Part shown: piece by piece, positions 8,073 through 14,938 of the stretch | How the letters are laid out: each line of letters starts with the position of its first letter | How positions within the stretch are numbered: position 1 is the stretch's first letter | Origin: an uncultured Christensenella sp. | GTDB lineage: Bacteria > Bacillota > Clostridia > Christensenellales > Borkfalkiaceae | Direction of reading: 5' to 3' | DNA: 64,000 nt | NCBI GenBank assembly: GCA_910577555.1 | Contig: CAJTLF010000011.1 | Span: 9,164-73,163, forward strand | Notes under the pieces: generated by a model | The model's database searches: none | Told to the model about the DNA's origin: nothing | The model's input: the letters and a program-made list of their open reading frames with translations, nothing else | Translations under genes and position numbers: made by a program

Positions 8073-8912
8073 TTATCTCCTTAAAGCCGCCTGTAGCGTA
8101 TTGTACATCAGCATAGTAATCGTCATAGGTCCTACGCCGCCGGGTACGGGCGTAATAAACGAACATTTATCTTTTACGCCGTTAAAATCCACGTCGCCGC
8201 ACAGCTTGCCGTTTTCATCGCGGTTCATACCCACGTCTACAACGACCGCTCCGTCTTTAACCATATCCGCGGTTATAAACTTCGGTTTACCTATTGCTGC
8301 CACTAAAATATCTGCGTTGCGGCACTCTTCTTTAAGATTTCGGGTTTTACTGTGGCAAACCGTAACGGTTGCGTCGGCGTTCAGAAGCAACATTGCCATA
8401 GGCTTGCCGACTATATTCGACCTGCCCACGACCACGGCGCGTTTACCATTGGGGTTGATTCCGTATTCTTTCAGCATAGCCATAACGCCGTTAGGAGTGC
8501 AAGCGACGAGACAGTCTTCACCCATGCAAAGCTTGCCTGCGTTGCTTTCCGAAAACCCGTCCACGTCCTTTTGAACGGGAATAAGCTCCAACGCTTTTTT
8601 CGCGTCTATATGAGCGGGTAAAGGCAACTGAACGAGAATACCGTCTATATTATTATCGCCGGAAAGCTCGGTAATCTGCTCTTCGAGCTGCGCCTGCGAA
8701 ACGCTTTCGGGCAGATAATAAGCAAATGATTTTATGCCTGTCTCTTCGCACGCCTTTATTTTATTTCTTACGTAAACCTGCGACGCGGGATTTTCCCCTA
8801 CCAAAACAACGGCAAGCCCCACGCTTCTTCCGCGGGAATTTTTGAACTTTGCAACGCCGCTTTTAATCTCTTCTCGCATTTTTGCGGCGAGAGCCTTTCC
8901 GTCAATCAACAT
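8073..8912 (-). CDS. folD: Methylene-THF dehydrogenase / methenyl-THF cyclohydrolase
   Basis: This 279-aa bifunctional folate enzyme interconverts 5,10-methylene-, methenyl- and 10-formyl-THF. YVRNKIKACEETGI holds the catalytic Tyr and Lys region (about residue 50). QLPLPAHID and the NADP-binding GRSNIVGKPMAMLL follow, and PVPGGVGPMTITML closes the protein. It is full length. It lies 3 bp after nusB, in the conserved nusB-folD order, and its last codons carry the ispA ribosome-binding site. Confidence 0.97.
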   Translation of the reverse strand: MLIDGKALAAKMREEIKSGVAKFKNSRGRSVGLAVVLVGENPASQVYVRNKIKACEETGIKSFAYYLPESVSQAQLEEQITELSGDNNIDGILVQLPLPAHIDAKKALELIPVQKDVDGFSESNAGKLCMGEDCLVACTPNGVMAMLKEYGINPNGKRAVVVGRSNIVGKPMAMLLLNADATVTVCHSKTRNLKEECRNADILVAAIGKPKFITADMVKDGAVVVDVGMNRDENGKLCGDVDFNGVKDKCSFITPVPGGVGPMTITMLMYNTLQAALRR

Positions 8913-8915
8913 AAT

Positions 8916-9305
8916 TTAACCTTTATCAATCTGCGAAAGTATGCCCGAAACGAACGACGCGCTCTTTGGCGAAGAATATCTGGCAACGATATTCGCCGCT
9001 TCGTTTACGGATACCGCTTTGGGTACGGACGGCATATACAAAATTTCGGCAAGAGCTATCAAAAGCGCACTCTTATCCGCCGGGAAAAGACGGGATTCGG
9101 GAAAAGCCACCGAACGCTCGTCAATAATATGCGTGAGCGTCGTGCTATGTTCTTTTATTAGCGAAAGTACGCCGTCAACGTACGAAATATCGTCGGGCGT
9201 AAGTTTTTCTTTTTTTGCGAGCGCGTTTTTCATACCGCCGTCCGCTCCTTCGAACAGCGACGCGAACACGAGCTGAAACGTGACTTCTCTTGCTTTAGTT
9301 CTCAT
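8916..9305 (-). CDS. nusB: Transcription antitermination factor NusB
   Basis: This 129-aa all-helical RNA-binding protein partners NusE (S10) in antitermination at rRNA operons. The N-terminal MRTKAREVTFQLVFASLFEG is typical, as are the C-terminal VPKAVSVNEAANIVARYSSPKSASFVSGIL helices (SVNEAV..AK.Y in the family). The length is normal. It follows the asp23-type gene and precedes folD. Confidence 0.95.
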   Translation of the reverse strand: MRTKAREVTFQLVFASLFEGADGGMKNALAKKEKLTPDDISYVDGVLSLIKEHSTTLTHIIDERSVAFPESRLFPADKSALLIALAEILYMPSVPKAVSVNEAANIVARYSSPKSASFVSGILSQIDKG

Positions 9306-9325
9306 AATTACCTACGTACAAATAT

Positions 9326-9356
9326 TCCCTTAAAATAAATTTAAGGGAATATCTTT
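9326..9356 (-). terminator. Hairpin between the Asp23 gene and nusB
   Basis: The inverted repeat AATATTCCCTTAAA ... TTTAAGGGAATAT lies between the two genes. On the minus strand it is followed by a poor T run, so it may reduce rather than stop transcription into nusB. Confidence 0.45.
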
Positions 9357-9368
9357 TTATTTTATTAT

Positions 9369-9701
9369 TTATACTGCCGCGTCGGGGAAATTCACGTCGA
9401 GTACGTGAACGTTCACGGTAGCTACTTTGTATTTGGTCATAGACTCGACGTTGTGCTTTATCGACTGCTGGATTTTATAAGCAAGGCTCGATACGTTGCA
9501 AGTATTGTCTACCTTTACGCTTATATCCGCGACTATGCCCTGTTTTTCAAAGCTGAGTTTTATACCCTTGTTTTTCGTGTTTAAAAGAGTAACTTCTTCA
9601 ACTTCGCTTATAGCAAGTGCGACAATGCCGCTAACTATGCCTGAATTGTAAGTTATTTTACCCTTTTGGGTAGCGGTAGGGTCGTGCCTGATATGTGCCA
9701 T
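9369..9701 (-). CDS. Asp23/Gls24 family envelope stress protein (YqhY-like)
   Basis: This 110-aa protein is an Asp23 domain throughout: GKITYNSGIVSGIVALAISEVEEV at the start, GIVADISVKVDNTCNV in the middle, and SIKHNVESMTKYKVATVNVHVLDV near the end. Proteins of this type upstream of nusB are called YqhY in Bacillus, where YqhY influences acetyl-CoA carboxylase activity. The ribosome-binding site is AAGGAGAA just upstream. It is the last gene before nusB and follows the sporulation operon. Confidence 0.92.
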   Translation of the reverse strand: MAHIRHDPTATQKGKITYNSGIVSGIVALAISEVEEVTLLNTKNKGIKLSFEKQGIVADISVKVDNTCNVSSLAYKIQQSIKHNVESMTKYKVATVNVHVLDVNFPDAAV

Positions 9702-9758
9702 AATAGTTCTCCTTATCCTTAGTATAACACCTATTTAAAAATTTTGCAAATATTTATA

Positions 9759-10244
9759 TCAGACTTGAGAATAAACGGGCAAAATTATTATGCTGCCGGG
9801 AGCTACGCCCACTTCGTCTTTGAGCATCGTGTAAATAGCCATAGCGGTGTTGTAGTTAAGCTCGTTGGAGTTTACGAATACGTTTACGTTATCCGAATTC
9901 ATACCGATAGATACAACGGCGTCGCTGAAACCGCGCGATTTGATGAGAGTTTCAAGCATAAGCTCGTTTTCCATCATGTTGACTATTTTGAGCTTAAGGT
10001 CAACGGCTTCCTTATACTTTTCGCTGTCTTCTTCGTAAAGAGCGATTACGCTGTCAAGCTGTAAAAGTTCTTCGCTGCGGGAAGTGGTTCTTTCCGTTCT
10101 GAAAGTAGTGAAATAGTTGGAAGTCGTAACCGCCGAATCGCCCGAAGCGATTACGTTCGTGGCAAGCAGAACGTTCAGAACGGCTGTAAGCGCAAGTAAG
10201 AATACGAGTGACGACATAATGATGATTTTTTTCTTCTTTGACAT
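9759..10244 (-). CDS. spoIIIAH: Stage III sporulation protein AH
   Basis: This 161-aa protein has one N-terminal membrane segment (about 5-30: KKIIIMSSLVFLLALTAVLNVL) and an extracytoplasmic YscJ/FliF-like ring domain toward the C-terminus (ETLIKSRGFSDAVVSIGMNSDNVNVFVN). In the family, SpoIIIAH in the mother-cell membrane docks with forespore SpoIIQ to form the feeding-tube channel. It is the last gene of the spoIIIA operon, 14 bp after spoIIIAG. It is somewhat shorter than the Bacillus protein (about 218 aa), mainly in the linker. Confidence 0.92.
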   Translation of the reverse strand: MSKKKKIIIMSSLVFLLALTAVLNVLLATNVIASGDSAVTTSNYFTTFRTERTTSRSEELLQLDSVIALYEEDSEKYKEAVDLKLKIVNMMENELMLETLIKSRGFSDAVVSIGMNSDNVNVFVNSNELNYNTAMAIYTMLKDEVGVAPGSIIILPVYSQV

Positions 10245-10258
10245 AGTTATATATCTCC

Positions 10259-10615
10259 TTAATTATTCATTGAATAAATTGCAATTAAATTTTTATCGAT
10301 ATTCAAAGCCGTGGAAACGGCGTTATAAATATCGCTTTTTGTCATTAAATTGTTTGCTCCACGACAGACAATAACCACGCCGGTTATGCCGTTTTCGCCT
10401 TCGTTAATCATAACGTCGGTTTCCCCCACACCGTCAATCGCGGACAAAATACCCATCAGTTTCAGTTCCGTCTGGCTTTTTGCAGTATTTACCGACGCGG
10501 GTGCGTTATTCTGCGACTTATTGATAAAGTAAATAGTACCCACCAGAACGATAATAAGAATTACTACGATAATTATTTTCTTGTTATCGTTCACGAAATT
10601 AAGAACTTTTCGCAT
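10259..10615 (-). CDS. spoIIIAG: Stage III sporulation protein AG (short form)
   Basis: This 118-aa protein has an N-terminal membrane segment (about 13-31: IIIVVILIIVLVGTIYFI) and a ring-forming domain containing LKLMGILSAIDGVGETDVMINEGENGITGVVIVCRGANN. In Bacillus SpoIIIAG is about 229 aa and forms a large ring in the intermembrane space. This version is about half that length and lacks most of the insert between membrane segment and ring core. It sits in correct order between AF and AH and overlaps the end of AF by 17 bp. Confidence 0.9.
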   Translation of the reverse strand: MRKVLNFVNDNKKIIIVVILIIVLVGTIYFINKSQNNAPASVNTAKSQTELKLMGILSAIDGVGETDVMINEGENGITGVVIVCRGANNLMTKSDIYNAVSTALNIDKNLIAIYSMNN

Positions 10616-11033
10616 ATACTGTTATATTTATATATTTCAAGCCGTCCAAATATGCGTAAATTTCTTCAATTATTTTATTATTTCCGCCGTTTACTTCCAC
10701 GCTAACGCCCGTAACCTTGAATTGTCCGTCTTGATGCTCCACGCTTACCGTGCAATCGGTATCCGCGCCGAACTCTTTAACGAGCAGTTTTTCCAGCTCC
10801 GTACTCTGATTGTCGGAATAAATATTGCAGATATATTCGTAATCGTAAAAGCTTCCCGCGGGAGCGTCCCCGCCTATTTTAAAAATTCCCGTAACGGGCT
10901 GTATTAAAACGAGAATACATATAAGCCGCATTACGAACGTTACCGATTTATGCAGCTTCCCTTCGGGTACGAGCAACGATACGATAACCGATAAAAATAT
11001 GACGCCCGCGGCGGATAAAAGATAAACTTTCAT
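10599..11033 (-). CDS. spoIIIAF: Stage III sporulation protein AF
   Basis: The ATG at 11033 gives a 144-aa protein with two N-terminal membrane segments (VYLLSAAGVIFLSVIVSLLV; FVMRLICILVLIQPVTGIF) and a C-terminal domain (LEKLLVKEFGADTDC, VSVEVNGGNNKIIEEIYAYL). That is the SpoIIIAF layout. The frame stays open far upstream (to 11726), but that part lies inside spoIIIAE. The start overlaps the spoIIIAE stop by 4 bases. Confidence 0.9.
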   Translation of the reverse strand: MKVYLLSAAGVIFLSVIVSLLVPEGKLHKSVTFVMRLICILVLIQPVTGIFKIGGDAPAGSFYDYEYICNIYSDNQSTELEKLLVKEFGADTDCTVSVEHQDGQFKVTGVSVEVNGGNNKIIEEIYAYLDGLKYINITVYAKSS

Positions 11034-12292
11034 ATAAAACTGTTTGCCGAATTGACTATGAGCATTATGACGAGCGCGTACATAAACGCGACTGTTAAAA
11101 GTCCGGCAACGAAATACTCGATATCCTTTGAAAGGTCGGAAAGCAACGAATAGAGCGTATTTTCGCCTATCGGCTGGACAATTGCGCCCACTATCTTTAA
11201 AATTATTGAAAATGAAACGAGCAATATTACGGGCTGTATAATTTCGAAAAGAAGTAAAATTATCCCGCAAGTTCCGACGGAGCTCTTTATAAGCAGTCCC
11301 GCCGACTGCAACATATCGAATCCGCTTGAAAGAAAGTTGCCGACTATCGGTACCGAGTTGCCTATAACGTATTTGGTTGCCTTGAATATAATACCGTCGA
11401 ACAGCGACGATGCCGAACTCTGAGCGGTTATAAATATACTGAATACGGTTACGGTAATTCCTATAACCCATTTCATTAAGCTTTTCAACAGGTTTGTTAC
11501 GCCCGCAAACGACATCTGGTCGTTGAGCTTTGACATAAACCCTAATACAATTACTCCTATAGTGGCGGGAAAAATGAAAGAAGAAACAATCTCCACCGCT
11601 CCGCCCGACAGAAATATCGCCGACGGCTGGTAAATGGCGGCGGAACTCGTACCGCCCGTAAGTACGGTAAGCGTTGCTAATATGGGGGTAAAAATTTCTA
11701 TCTGTTTTCTTACTGCGTCTATACATTCGGTACAGCCGCCGACTATGCCTACCAGCATAGAAGAAATAATTAAAATAATTACCGAATAACAGGCGAGATG
11801 AACTATTTTTGCCGTCGACTTGCCTATTATTCCGCCTTCGGCAGAGCTGACTATCGCGGAAAGTATGCTTACGGCGGTTACGGTTGAAAATGCAGGAATA
11901 AGACTTATTACGTCCTTGAAAATAATCGAAAACAGCTCGCTGAGATATCCGTTATAGTCTGTCGACAGATTGCCGCTTATTAAATACTCCACTATCTCCT
12001 TTGCCGTATTTCCGAAGTTGAAAAGATAGCTCTCCGGATTGCCGTCGAGATATTTTTGCAGTTCGGAAAGGTCTAAGCTTTCAAGGAGTTTTTTAATATT
12101 TTCATTGAGCTCCGCCCGTCCGTCGTCCGCCGCGTAAGCCGCGCCGCCGAGCAATGAAAGTATTATTGCAACGGCGACAAGCGATAAAATTACGAGTATT
12201 TTTTTCAGACGAGATTTATTAAGGATACGATAATTTTGTACGCGCTTGAAAGGATTGGAATTGACGCAACGAAGAGAATTATTTTTCCACAT
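11030..12292 (-). CDS. spoIIIAE: Stage III sporulation protein AE
   Basis: This large polytopic membrane protein of the SpoIIIA complex has a signal/anchor (about 29-53: KKILVILSLVAVAIILSLLGG), a short extracytoplasmic region and about six or more membrane spans to the C-terminus (residue 420). The start is uncertain. The ATG at 12292 would overlap spoIIIAD by 88 bp and add an untypical 28-residue lead; a CTG at 12208, which touches the spoIIIAD stop, would place the signal peptide at the N-terminus. The role is in the mother-cell to forespore channel of engulfed cells. Confidence 0.88.
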   Translation of the reverse strand: MWKNNSLRCVNSNPFKRVQNYRILNKSRLKKILVILSLVAVAIILSLLGGAAYAADDGRAELNENIKKLLESLDLSELQKYLDGNPESYLFNFGNTAKEIVEYLISGNLSTDYNGYLSELFSIIFKDVISLIPAFSTVTAVSILSAIVSSAEGGIIGKSTAKIVHLACYSVIILIISSMLVGIVGGCTECIDAVRKQIEIFTPILATLTVLTGGTSSAAIYQPSAIFLSGGAVEIVSSFIFPATIGVIVLGFMSKLNDQMSFAGVTNLLKSLMKWVIGITVTVFSIFITAQSSASSLFDGIIFKATKYVIGNSVPIVGNFLSSGFDMLQSAGLLIKSSVGTCGIILLLFEIIQPVILLVSFSIILKIVGAIVQPIGENTLYSLLSDLSKDIEYFVAGLLTVAFMYALVIMLIVNSANSFI

Positions 12293-12597
12293 AATATAAG
12301 CTTGTCCGCCACCCCGTTAAAGCCGAGTTCTTTAACGGAGCTTGCGGTTAGTTCAACGATAAATCCTATACCTATAATTTTAAAAACGGTGCGGATTATT
12401 TCATTATCGATACCCGTCGTCTGGGTGAAGTCCTTTATGAATTTTATGCTTTCGCTAAGATAATCGAAAGAATATAAAAAGATTATTATGCCGCCTGCGG
12501 CAAGACACAGGGGCACCAGCTCTGACTTATGGCTTTTTAAAATAAACGCACTTACCGCCGTTATGACGGCAATGCAACAAAGACGGACTGCGTACAT
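12205..12597 (-). CDS. spoIIIAD: Stage III sporulation protein AD
   Basis: This 130-aa protein has about four hydrophobic spans and the AC/AD family signature in the middle (IIRTVFKIIGIGFIVELTASSVKELG). It overlaps spoIIIAC by one base at its start. It is a membrane component of the sporulation channel complex; its length matches the family (about 133 aa). Confidence 0.92.
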   Translation of the reverse strand: MYAVRLCCIAVITAVSAFILKSHKSELVPLCLAAGGIIIFLYSFDYLSESIKFIKDFTQTTGIDNEIIRTVFKIIGIGFIVELTASSVKELGFNGVADKLILCGKIILFVASIPILSSAYKIIVSLINLV

Positions 12598-12794
12598 CAG
12601 AACATATCGAATAGCTGCCTGATTTGCGAAAACAAGTCGGCAATCATGGTTATTACTACGGTCAGTACTATTATCAGCCCCACTAAGCTTACGAGCGTGG
12701 CGATGTCGTCCCTGTCAGATTTTTTAAGTACCTGACAGATTATCGTGATTATTATGCCTATAGCGGCAATTTTAAAAATTATGCTTATATCCAT
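12597..12794 (-). CDS. spoIIIAC: Stage III sporulation protein AC
   Basis: This 65-aa protein has two membrane spans (ISIIFKIAAIGIIITIICQVL; IATLVSLVGLIIVLTVVITM) with DRDD-type polar residues between them. It matches the family in size and in order between AB and AD. It lies 6 bp after spoIIIAB. Confidence 0.92.
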   Translation of the reverse strand: MDISIIFKIAAIGIIITIICQVLKKSDRDDIATLVSLVGLIIVLTVVITMIADLFSQIRQLFDMF

Positions 12795-12800
12795 ACCGTT

Positions 12801-13226
12801 TTATGCGAGCAACACCGCCATAAGTACGCCTACCATAAAGAATATTTTAACGTACAGCGAGCTGTATCGTTTATAATCGGAAAAGCTGTCGTCCCTGCAC
12901 TTTGCCAAAGTAGCTTTTCTTGCGTTCAAATAATCGATTTGCGACGCGGCGTCGCTCTTTCCGAGATTTACCGCGTAATCGGAAATTATTTCGGCGTCCT
13001 TACCGTCGAAAAATTTCTTGCCCGATAATATTTCGGGAACGAATTTAAAACCTTCGGCAACCTTATTTATCGGGGCGCGCTGAAACTTTAAATTCATAAG
13101 CAGTTTTTCGTTAAACTCGTACAGTTCCGAAAAGACCGCCATTCTCTTTTTTTTATTCGCCGCAAGAAATACGCCGAGCGCAGTCGTCAACGCAACTATC
13201 GCTATAAGGATTAAAGTTTTTATCAT
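12801..13226 (-). CDS. spoIIIAB: Stage III sporulation protein AB
   Basis: This 141-aa protein has an N-terminal membrane span (TLILIAIVALTTALGVFLA), a cytoplasmic helical region (LYEFNEKLLMNLKFQRAPINKVAEGF) and a C-terminal span (IFFMVGVLMAVLLA). This resembles SpoIIIAB/GspF-like proteins; 141 aa is somewhat short (Bacillus about 171). The ATG overlaps the end of spoIIIAA by 74 bp, unusually long for this operon. Confidence 0.88.
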   Translation of the reverse strand: MIKTLILIAIVALTTALGVFLAANKKKRMAVFSELYEFNEKLLMNLKFQRAPINKVAEGFKFVPEILSGKKFFDGKDAEIISDYAVNLGKSDAASQIDYLNARKATLAKCRDDSFSDYKRYSSLYVKIFFMVGVLMAVLLA

Positions 13227-14055
13227 AAATCAAAGGCTGTCCGAAAACTGATTTAAGCTCTACGAAATATCTGAAAGGCATCGTCTTTAAAATTTCGCGG
13301 TCTGTAATATGCGAAGACGCTATAACCGTAATTCCGCAGTCGGCGGCATATTTTACCGCTTTAATATCTTCGTCTCCGTATAATTCGTCGGTAATTATAA
13401 CGTCGGGCTTCATTGCCCTAATCGCGCTTGCAATCGCTCCTTTTTTGCAAAAGCTGCGCACAACGTCTACCGCGCCCAAATCGAACCCTTCGCCAAACCC
13501 GTCCATTGCGGCAATTTCCCCCCGCTCGTCAAATACGAGAACGTTTAAAAGCGTTTTATTCGTTAAATATCGAGCAATATCTCTAAGCATCGTCGTTTTG
13601 CCCATTCCGGGCTTTGAAAAAATAAGCGTGCTTTGCGGGTTACACTTAAAAAGCGATTTGCAGATTTTATTTGCACATCCCGCAACTTCGTGCGGAATTC
13701 TTATATTCAAAGAAGTTACGTTCTTTATCGTGTTTACCGCTCCGCCGTCCGTTACGTACTCGCCTGCAATGCCTATTCTCACGCCGTGTTCAACGGTAAT
13801 AAAGCCGCTCTTCATCTGCTCGGTATAATTGTAAATACATCCGCCCGTTGCGTTGTTCAGAACGGGCGTTATTTCGTCGGCAATAATTCTGTCGTTAACA
13901 CCCGACGAAATACCGTATCTTCCTAAATAACGATATGCCCCGTCGTAACCGATTATGACGGGTTGTCCGCGCCTGAGACGGATTTCGGAAAGAAAATTAT
14001 AATTCAGATGGCTTATAGCCGCTTTTACTCCGTCGGGCAGAAAGGACAAACTCAT
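13153..14055 (-). CDS. spoIIIAA: Stage III sporulation protein AA, secretion-type ATPase
   Basis: This 300-aa protein has a Walker A motif SKPGMGKTTMLRDIARYL (about residue 150), the Walker B-like stretch AMKPDVIITDELYGDED and the ASSHITDREIL sensor region. SpoIIIAA resembles type II/IV secretion ATPases and is thought to energise the SpoIIIA channel in the mother cell. It is the first gene of the operon. In relatives transcription is by sigma-E; I could not place that promoter with confidence here. Confidence 0.94.
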   Translation of the reverse strand: MSLSFLPDGVKAAISHLNYNFLSEIRLRRGQPVIIGYDGAYRYLGRYGISSGVNDRIIADEITPVLNNATGGCIYNYTEQMKSGFITVEHGVRIGIAGEYVTDGGAVNTIKNVTSLNIRIPHEVAGCANKICKSLFKCNPQSTLIFSKPGMGKTTMLRDIARYLTNKTLLNVLVFDERGEIAAMDGFGEGFDLGAVDVVRSFCKKGAIASAIRAMKPDVIITDELYGDEDIKAVKYAADCGITVIASSHITDREILKTMPFRYFVELKSVFGQPLIYDKNFNPYSDSCVDDCARRISCGE

Positions 14056-14086
14056 ATTTTAACTTATTATTTAAGGATAAAAAAAA

Positions 14087-14107
14087 TAACCCCTACGGGG
14101 TTTTAAA
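14087..14107 (-). terminator. Terminator upstream of the spoIIIA operon
   Basis: On the minus strand an AACCCC/GGGGTT stem with a short loop is followed by eight T. It insulates spoIIIAA from the tRNA-Leu and coaE transcripts. Confidence 0.7.
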
Positions 14108-14155
14108 TTGTAAGCAAATTTTATTCTATATTCGCCAAATGAATATTTAACTGAA

Positions 14156-14188
14156 AAAGGACTGAAACTTAGCCGTTTCAGTCCTTTA
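14156..14188 (-). terminator. Terminator of tRNA-Leu(AAG)
   Basis: A 12-bp perfect stem, AAAGGACTGAAA/TTTCAGTCCTTT, lies just past the tRNA CCA end and is followed on the minus strand by a T run. Confidence 0.8.
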
Positions 14189-14196
14189 CCTTTTTA

Positions 14197-14281
14197 TGGT
14201 GCACTCGACAGGAGTTGAACCTGCATGGGGTTAACCACAAGATCCTTAGTCTTGCGCGTCTGCCAATTCCGCCACGAGTGC
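14197..14281 (-). tRNA. tRNA-Leu (anticodon AAG)
   Basis: This 85-nt long-variable-arm tRNA has acceptor arms GCACTCG/CGAGTGC, A73 and an encoded CCA. The anticodon stem is CAAGA/TCTTG with loop CTAAGGA, giving AAG (probably modified to IAG), which reads CUN-type codons. The T arm is GGTTCAACTCC. Confidence 0.95.
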
Positions 14282-14294
14282 AAAAGCAAGATAA

Positions 14295-14323
14295 ATTCTA
14301 TAATATTACGGCGAAGTTGTCAA
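14295..14323 (-). promoter_or_regulatory. Promoter of tRNA-Leu(AAG)
   Basis: On the minus strand TTGACA (14323-14318) and TAGAAT (14300-14295) are 17 bases apart, ending about 13 bases before the tRNA. Confidence 0.8.
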
Positions 14324-14341
14324 GTTAAAATCTGTAACAAT

Positions 14342-14938
14342 TCAAAAAATTTTGAATTCTTTTTTTATTTTTTTAAGTAAATCTTCCGTACTGCGTTCAA
14401 GTTTATCCAAATTACCGTCATTATGCAAGGCATAGTACTTTGCAAAATCAAAATTATTGTAATTAATTTGACTGTTTATCCGCTTTTTTACGCTTTCAGT
14501 ATCAATTCCGTCGCGTTTTACAACCGCATTTATTCTTTCGCTTTCCGACCGAAGAACAACTATAACGCCGTTAAAAAGACTTTCGAAACCGTTTTCAAAC
14601 AGCAAAGGAACTTCACAAAAGCCTAATTTGCAATCTCTTAACTTTTCAGAGACGGCATTCATTATAGCAGGGTGAGTTATTGAATTTAATTTTAAAAGCT
14701 GTTTTTCGTCGTTAAAAACTATTTCGGCAAGTTTTTTTCTGTCGATTTCGCCGTCGGATAAAACGCCGTCAAACTCTTCCCCTATTTTATTTGCAAATTC
14801 CGCGTCGTTAAGTAATTCGGAATAAGTTTGGTCGCAGGATACCACGGCGTAACCAAGCTTGCACAAAAAGCGGGCAACGGTAGATTTACCGCTGCCTATT
14901 CCGCCCGTTATTGCAATTTTTATATTATTTTGCATCAT
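14342..14938 (-). CDS. coaE: Dephospho-CoA kinase
   Basis: This P-loop kinase performs the last step of CoA synthesis. The Walker A motif is TGGIGSGKSTVARFL near the N-terminus; SCDQTYSEL, NSITHPAIM and EVPLLFENGFE match the family. I start at the ATG at 14938 (the next ATG is one codon later), giving 198 aa, a normal length; codons further upstream lie inside polA. The ATG overlaps the polA end by about 14 bp. polA-coaE is a common Firmicutes pair. coaX at 20,409 serves the first step of the same pathway. Confidence 0.94.
   Translation of the reverse strand: MMQNNIKIAITGGIGSGKSTVARFLCKLGYAVVSCDQTYSELLNDAEFANKIGEEFDGVLSDGEIDRKKLAEIVFNDEKQLLKLNSITHPAIMNAVSEKLRDCKLGFCEVPLLFENGFESLFNGVIVVLRSESERINAVVKRDGIDTESVKKRINSQINYNNFDFAKYYALHNDGNLDKLERSTEDLLKKIKKEFKIF

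Noticed and set aside
8071..8166. Longer ispA start at 8166
   Set aside because: The extra 32 codons lie inside folD and have no similarity to prenyltransferases; TTG at 8070 has a good AGGAG.
11034..11726. Long N-terminal extension of spoIIIAF
   Set aside because: It is a shadow of spoIIIAE in another frame, Arg/Tyr-rich without family features.
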